DNA of 16,587 bases, from the NCBI GenBank assembly GCA_034435275.1, contig DAOTXP010000037.1, forward strand, positions 1-16,587, read 5' to 3'. The DNA is from JBFMCC01 sp034435275. GTDB taxonomy: Bacteria; Chloroflexota; Anaerolineae; Anaerolineales; Villigracilaceae. The notes under the pieces are model-generated. The model saw only the letters and a list, made by a program, of their open reading frames with translations. It was not told the DNA's origin and made no database searches. Within the stretch, counting starts at the first letter, position 1. The number at the start of each line of letters is the position of its first letter. A program made the translations under genes and the position numbers. Below are positions 13,966 to 16,587 of the stretch, one piece after another.

Positions 13966-15667
13966 GAAAACCAAACCCGCCGCTGTCTTCGAACAAATGC
14001 AGGCCCTGCGCGTCTCGGCCAACAAGATTCGCACCACCCTGCAGAGCACGCGCCTCGAACTGCCGTCCACCACCCTCCTGGGACTATCCCAGCTGGAGAG
14101 CACGCTCGAACAGTTGGGCAAACAGGTGGGCGCGCTCGAAAGCCAGTACGGTCAACTGCTGGCGCTGGCGCAGATCGGGCAGGTGGTCAATTCCACGCTG
14201 GAACTCGACGAGGTGCTGCGCGTGGTGATGGATACCATCGTGCGTCTGACCCACGCCGAGCGCGGCTTCCTGATGCTCCGCGATGGAAGCGGACAGATGG
14301 TCTCGCACATCGCCCGCAACTGGGAACAGGAATCGATCAACTCGTCCGAATCGGCCCTCAGCCGCACCGTGGTGCAAAAGGTCATCGAAAGCGGCGAGGC
14401 CATCCTCACCACCAACGCGCAGGAGGACCCGCGCCTGAGCAAGCAGGAAAGCGTGGTGGCCTACAACCTGCGTTCCATCCTGTGCGTGCCCCTCAAAGTC
14501 AAAGACGACCTGATCGGCGTCATCTACGCCGACAACCGCATCCGCTCCGGCATCTTCACCGAGACCGAACGCGACCTCCTGCTGGCCTTCGCCAACCAGG
14601 CCGCGGTGGCGATTGACAACGCGCGCCTGTTCTCATCGCTCAAGAAGACCCTGGCCGAAGTGACCGGCTTGAAGAATTTGATGGATAACATCTTCGCCTC
14701 CATCGCCAGCGGCGTGATCACGGCGGACATCCAGGATCAGATCACCCTGTGCAACCGCGCTGCCGAATCCATCCTCGGACACGCCAGGCCGGATATCGTC
14801 GGTCATCGCCTGGACGAGGTGCTGGCTTCCGTTTCGAAGGAGATCCAGCCGCACCTGGCCTCCGTCCGCAAAACGGACACGCCTGTGATCGGACTCGAGA
14901 TCAGCCACAAACTGCCCGAACGCGGCAACGTGGACTGGCGCTTGAACCTCTCCCCTCTGAAGGACGCCGACCAGACCACCCAGGGCGTGGCCATCGTGCT
15001 CGACGACCTGACCGAACGCAAACGCCTCGAAGCCCAGCGGCGGCTGTTCGAACGCATGGTCTCGCCGGCGGTCATCAATCAACTCGACCCGAACAGTCTC
15101 GCCCTCGGCGGCAGGCGCGTGGACATCACCGTCCTGTTCGCCGACATCCGCGGTTTCACGACGTACAGCGAAAAACAATCCCCGGAAGATTTGGTCTCCG
15201 TGCTCAACAAACACCTGGCCGCGGCCGCGGAAGCCGTGCTCGCCGAAGAAGGCACGATTGACAAGTTCCTCGGCGACGCGGTCATGGCCTGGTTCAACGC
15301 CCCCATCCCGCAAAAGGATCACAGCCTGCGCGCCGTGCGCGCCGCGCTCGCCCTGCGCGACGCCATCGCAAAATTACACAGTGAATTGCCCGCCGCGGCC
15401 CAACTGGATTTCGGCGTCGGCATCCATTACGGCGACGCGGTGCTCGGCCTGATCGGCACCGAGAAACGCCTCGAATACACCGCCATCGGCGACTCGGTTA
15501 ATACCACCAAACGCATTCAGGAAAACGCCGCCAGGAATCAGATCCTCATCAGCAAGGAAGCCTTCGAGCGCGTGAAGAAGGAAGTGGATGCGAAACCCTA
15601 CGCGCCGCTGATGGTCAAAGGCAAGACACAGCCGGTGGAAGTGTATGAGGTGATTGGGCTGAGGTGA
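13955..15667 (+). CDS. GAF-PAS class III adenylate cyclase
   Basis: Predicted soluble 570-residue cyclase making cAMP. An N-terminal coiled-coil-like region (about 10-75) is followed by a GAF domain (about 80-225, with AERGFLML, SILCVPLKVKDDLIGVIYADN and FANQAAVAIDNARLF), a PAS domain (about 240-355) and a short linker (ERKRLEAQRRLFERMVSP). The cyclase homology domain (385-565) contains both metal Asp residues, Asp397 (FADIRGFT) and Asp441 (GDAVMAWF), Lys437 and Thr509 at the purine-specifying positions (which favour ATP), and Asn516/Arg520 (VNTTKR) for the transition state. All expected catalytic residues are present, so it should be active. The start overlaps the transglutaminase gene by 11 nt. 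No membrane helix, so signals should be intracellular ligands or partner proteins. Confidence 0.95.
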   Translation: MVIEKTKPAAVFEQMQALRVSANKIRTTLQSTRLELPSTTLLGLSQLESTLEQLGKQVGALESQYGQLLALAQIGQVVNSTLELDEVLRVVMDTIVRLTHAERGFLMLRDGSGQMVSHIARNWEQESINSSESALSRTVVQKVIESGEAILTTNAQEDPRLSKQESVVAYNLRSILCVPLKVKDDLIGVIYADNRIRSGIFTETERDLLLAFANQAAVAIDNARLFSSLKKTLAEVTGLKNLMDNIFASIASGVITADIQDQITLCNRAAESILGHARPDIVGHRLDEVLASVSKEIQPHLASVRKTDTPVIGLEISHKLPERGNVDWRLNLSPLKDADQTTQGVAIVLDDLTERKRLEAQRRLFERMVSPAVINQLDPNSLALGGRRVDITVLFADIRGFTTYSEKQSPEDLVSVLNKHLAAAAEAVLAEEGTIDKFLGDAVMAWFNAPIPQKDHSLRAVRAALALRDAIAKLHSELPAAAQLDFGVGIHYGDAVLGLIGTEKRLEYTAIGDSVNTTKRIQENAARNQILISKEAFERVKKEVDAKPYAPLMVKGKTQPVEVYEVIGLR

Positions 15668-15752
15668 TTTACGATTTTAGATTTTGGATTTTGGATTTGG
15701 GATTGGTAAGTTGGTAAATGAACGGTAATCAGTGAGCAGTTTTCAGTGAACC
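15666..15752 (+). repeat. Tandem heptamers after the cyclase gene
   Basis: Beginning at the cyclase stop codon, six 7-mers follow without gaps (15666-15707): GATTTAC, GATTTTA, GATTTTG, GATTTTG, GATTTGG, GATTGGT. After a short irregular stretch, 15725-15752 reads GTAATCA, GTGAGCA, GTTTTCA, GTGAACC. Both are period 7 with different motifs, and no inverted half is evident here. Confidence 0.7.
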
Positions 15753-15765
15753 GCGGGAGGCAGGC

Positions 15766-15849
15766 ATGGAGATTGGCGAGTTGGCGGCAGAGACAGCGTC
15801 CCTGCCGTTTTTGATTTACGCCTTTGAAGCGCCTTCCCGTATTTTTTGA
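15766..15849 (+). pseudogene. Decayed copy of the gene start seen at 16520
   Basis: A 27-codon open frame with a good ribosome site, starting MEIGELAAE and ending at TGA 15847-15849. The 15 nt around its ribosome site and start (15756-15770) are identical to 16510-16524, and the first codons give M-E-I-G-E-L-A against M-D-I-G-E-L-A. After codon 9 the resemblance is lost apart from a later LP-F-L/LP-A-L match. A terminator lies inside the frame and the toxin gene's 3' end overlaps it, so I read it as a relic, not a working gene. Confidence 0.5.
15785..15813 (+). terminator. Terminator of the transglutaminase-cyclase transcript
   Basis: CGGCAG (15785-15790) pairs with CTGCCG (15802-15807); an a/c mismatch separates this from an inner GAC/GTC stem with a 3-nt loop. 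TTTTTG follows immediately. No T-tract on the other strand, so it acts only on plus-strand transcription. Confidence 0.65.
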
Positions 15850-16160
15850 ATCAACCGATGAATGGCCTTTTCCTCTTCGGGAGACAGGTTTTCTTTTTGA
15901 ACCTTATCGTACATGGTGATCAGCCAGACCGTATTTCCCTGAACCAGATAATAAACCATACGATAGCCCCCGCGTTTGCCGCGTCCTTTGGCGGGTATCC
16001 GCGCTTTGCGCGCTCCGCCGGTGCGCGGAATGACGGGATGCGCTTCGGCGTCGAACGTTCGCAAAAAGGATTCAAAATCGCCGCGCAGGCTGGGGTGATG
16101 CCTGCGAAGCGATTTCAAGTCCCGGTCGAACCAGGCGGTGAAGATGAAACGATAAGCCAC
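15816..16160 (-). CDS. Type II toxin, HigB/RelE-like
   Basis: 114-residue basic protein resembling HigB2/RelE-superfamily mRNA interferases, which cut mRNA on the ribosome when free of antitoxin. Typical features: the start YRFIFTAWFDRDLKSL, then RKARIPAKGRGKRGGYRMVYYLV, a VWLITMYDKVQKENLSPEEE strand-turn, and a helical C-terminus (IHRLIQKI). The basic GRGKRGGYR stretch and the tyrosines fit an RNA-binding active site. The start codon is GTG (16160-16158) and shares one base with the antitoxin stop (TAGTG), so translation is coupled. No ATG alternative exists near the N-terminus. Toxin-second order is the reverse of classical higBA. Confidence 0.85.
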   Translation of the reverse strand: MAYRFIFTAWFDRDLKSLRRHHPSLRGDFESFLRTFDAEAHPVIPRTGGARKARIPAKGRGKRGGYRMVYYLVQGNTVWLITMYDKVQKENLSPEEEKAIHRLIQKIREGASKA

Positions 16161-16402
16161 TACGCCTCGCCCAGCACCGCATCGAGATGAGCGGCCATTT
16201 CCTCGGGCGTATTCACCGCAGTGATACGGTCGAGCAGAACGTCCTGCAGTCCCGCCGCCAGTCTTTCCCCCAACGTCAGCGACTGCATGGCCGTCTCATC
16301 CATGACCGTGACCAGGATCAGCGCGTTTTCGGGCAGCTGGATTTCATCCAGCAGTTGGATCTTTCCCTTCCGAACTGTGGCTCTCAGGGTCGGGTAAACC
16401 AT
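16160..16402 (-). CDS. Putative antitoxin partner, small beta-rich protein
   Basis: 80-residue protein upstream of and overlapping the toxin by one base. It starts MVYPTLRATVRKGKIQLLDE, continues LPENALILVTVMD, then a helical tail ending MAAHLDAVLGEA. The pattern (short strand, G-K-I, L-L-x, L-P-E-x-x, V-T-V) recalls the DUF104/AF2212-like antitoxins; no helix-turn-helix of the HigA type is visible. ATG 16402 is chosen because AAAGGAAAA lies about 8 nt before it; the longer frame begins at a TTG with no ribosome site. The antitoxin role is inferred from position and size; the C-terminal helix would be the toxin-binding part. Confidence 0.75.
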   Translation of the reverse strand: MVYPTLRATVRKGKIQLLDEIQLPENALILVTVMDETAMQSLTLGERLAAGLQDVLLDRITAVNTPEEMAAHLDAVLGEA

Positions 16403-16444
16403 AAGATGTTTTCCTTTCGAGAACTCGCGGAAGCCGTCAAAAAG

Positions 16445-16450
16445 ATTATA
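16445..16450 (-). promoter_or_regulatory. -10 box of the toxin-antitoxin pair
   Basis: Perfect TATAAT on the minus strand, 42 nt before the antitoxin ATG. No clear -35 hexamer at 17 nt. The leader would include the ribosome site before 16402. Confidence 0.5.
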
Positions 16451-16519
16451 TCTTGTTTCGGGACTCTGAGATAGAATTGCATAAAGTCGGCAAGCAGTGA
16501 TCGGCAAACGGAGGCAGGC

Positions 16520-16587
16520 ATGGACATTGGCGAACTTGCGAAACAACTGGCCGAGTTTCTCAAACCCGCCCTGCCCGCTTTGCTCGC
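16520..16587 (+). CDS. Unknown protein, N-terminal fragment at window edge
   Basis: GGAGG lies 5 nt before ATG 16520. The 22 visible residues (starting MDIGELAKQLAEF, then KPALPALLA) predict one amphipathic helix with a Pro break and run off the right edge. I do not recognise the family. The start region duplicates that at 15756-15779. It is transcribed away from the toxin-antitoxin pair, so the 117-nt gap holds both starts. Confidence 0.65.
   Translation, partial: MDIGELAKQLAEFLKPALPALL

Noticed and set aside
14633..15322. A 229-codon minus-strand frame opposite the cyclase gene
   Set aside because: Shadow of a gene with intact catalytic motifs on the plus strand.
15766..15849. A working 27-residue small protein
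   Set aside because: A terminator hairpin lies inside it, it overlaps the toxin 3' end, and resemblance to the 16520 frame stops after about nine codons.
1..16587. tRNA, rRNA or mobile element genes
   Set aside because: I found no cloverleaf-like or rRNA-like segment and no transposase or integrase frame on either strand.

Overview
The window looks like chromosomal DNA from a GC-rich bacterium. I place it in Chloroflexota, probably Anaerolineae, by inference: the class I heat-shock operon has a CIRCE operator, a Ser/Thr kinase carries an external beta-propeller, there is a lamin-tail-domain protein, several -10 boxes sit almost on the start codon, and many short spacers are made of 7-9 nt repeats. 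I see no rRNA, tRNA, CRISPR array or insertion sequence. No stretch over 300 bases lacks a gene.

Positions 1-11566 are read almost entirely on the minus strand. In transcription order: a PAP2-type phosphatase (11566-10580), a membrane Ser/Thr kinase with a TolB/PD40 propeller (10523-8385) ended by a 19-bp perfect hairpin, then the heat-shock block. That block has a near-consensus promoter, a perfect CIRCE, hrcA, grpE, dnaK and dnaJ, followed by prmA, the same order as in the Bacillus dnaK operon. A small lamin-tail membrane protein, dnaX and the start of ybaB/ebfC follow. The dnaX frame is complete except for one in-frame TAA at 932-934, which splits it into a 285-residue ATPase part and a 231-residue C-terminal part.

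Positions 11587-15667 are read on the plus strand from a divergent promoter region: a DUF3488/transglutaminase-like membrane protein overlaps by 11 nt a GAF-PAS-class III adenylate cyclase. A plus-strand terminator lies at 15785-15813. On the minus strand after it is a type II toxin-antitoxin pair (antitoxin 16402-16160, HigB/RelE-like toxin 16160-15816). It sits between two related gene starts: a decayed one at 15766 and one at 16520 that runs off the window.

The least expected signal is in the spacers. At least six sites in the first 6.6 kb (134-216, 1827-1885, 2836-2898, 3384-3433, 4553-4616, 6517-6579) hold arrays of 7-, 8- or 8/9-nt units that run in one orientation and then switch to the reverse-complement form. 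Each array has its own motif but the same architecture, and most fill the spacer from one gene end to the next. One lies inside the prmA coding sequence. A seventh, non-inverting heptamer array lies at 15666-15752.
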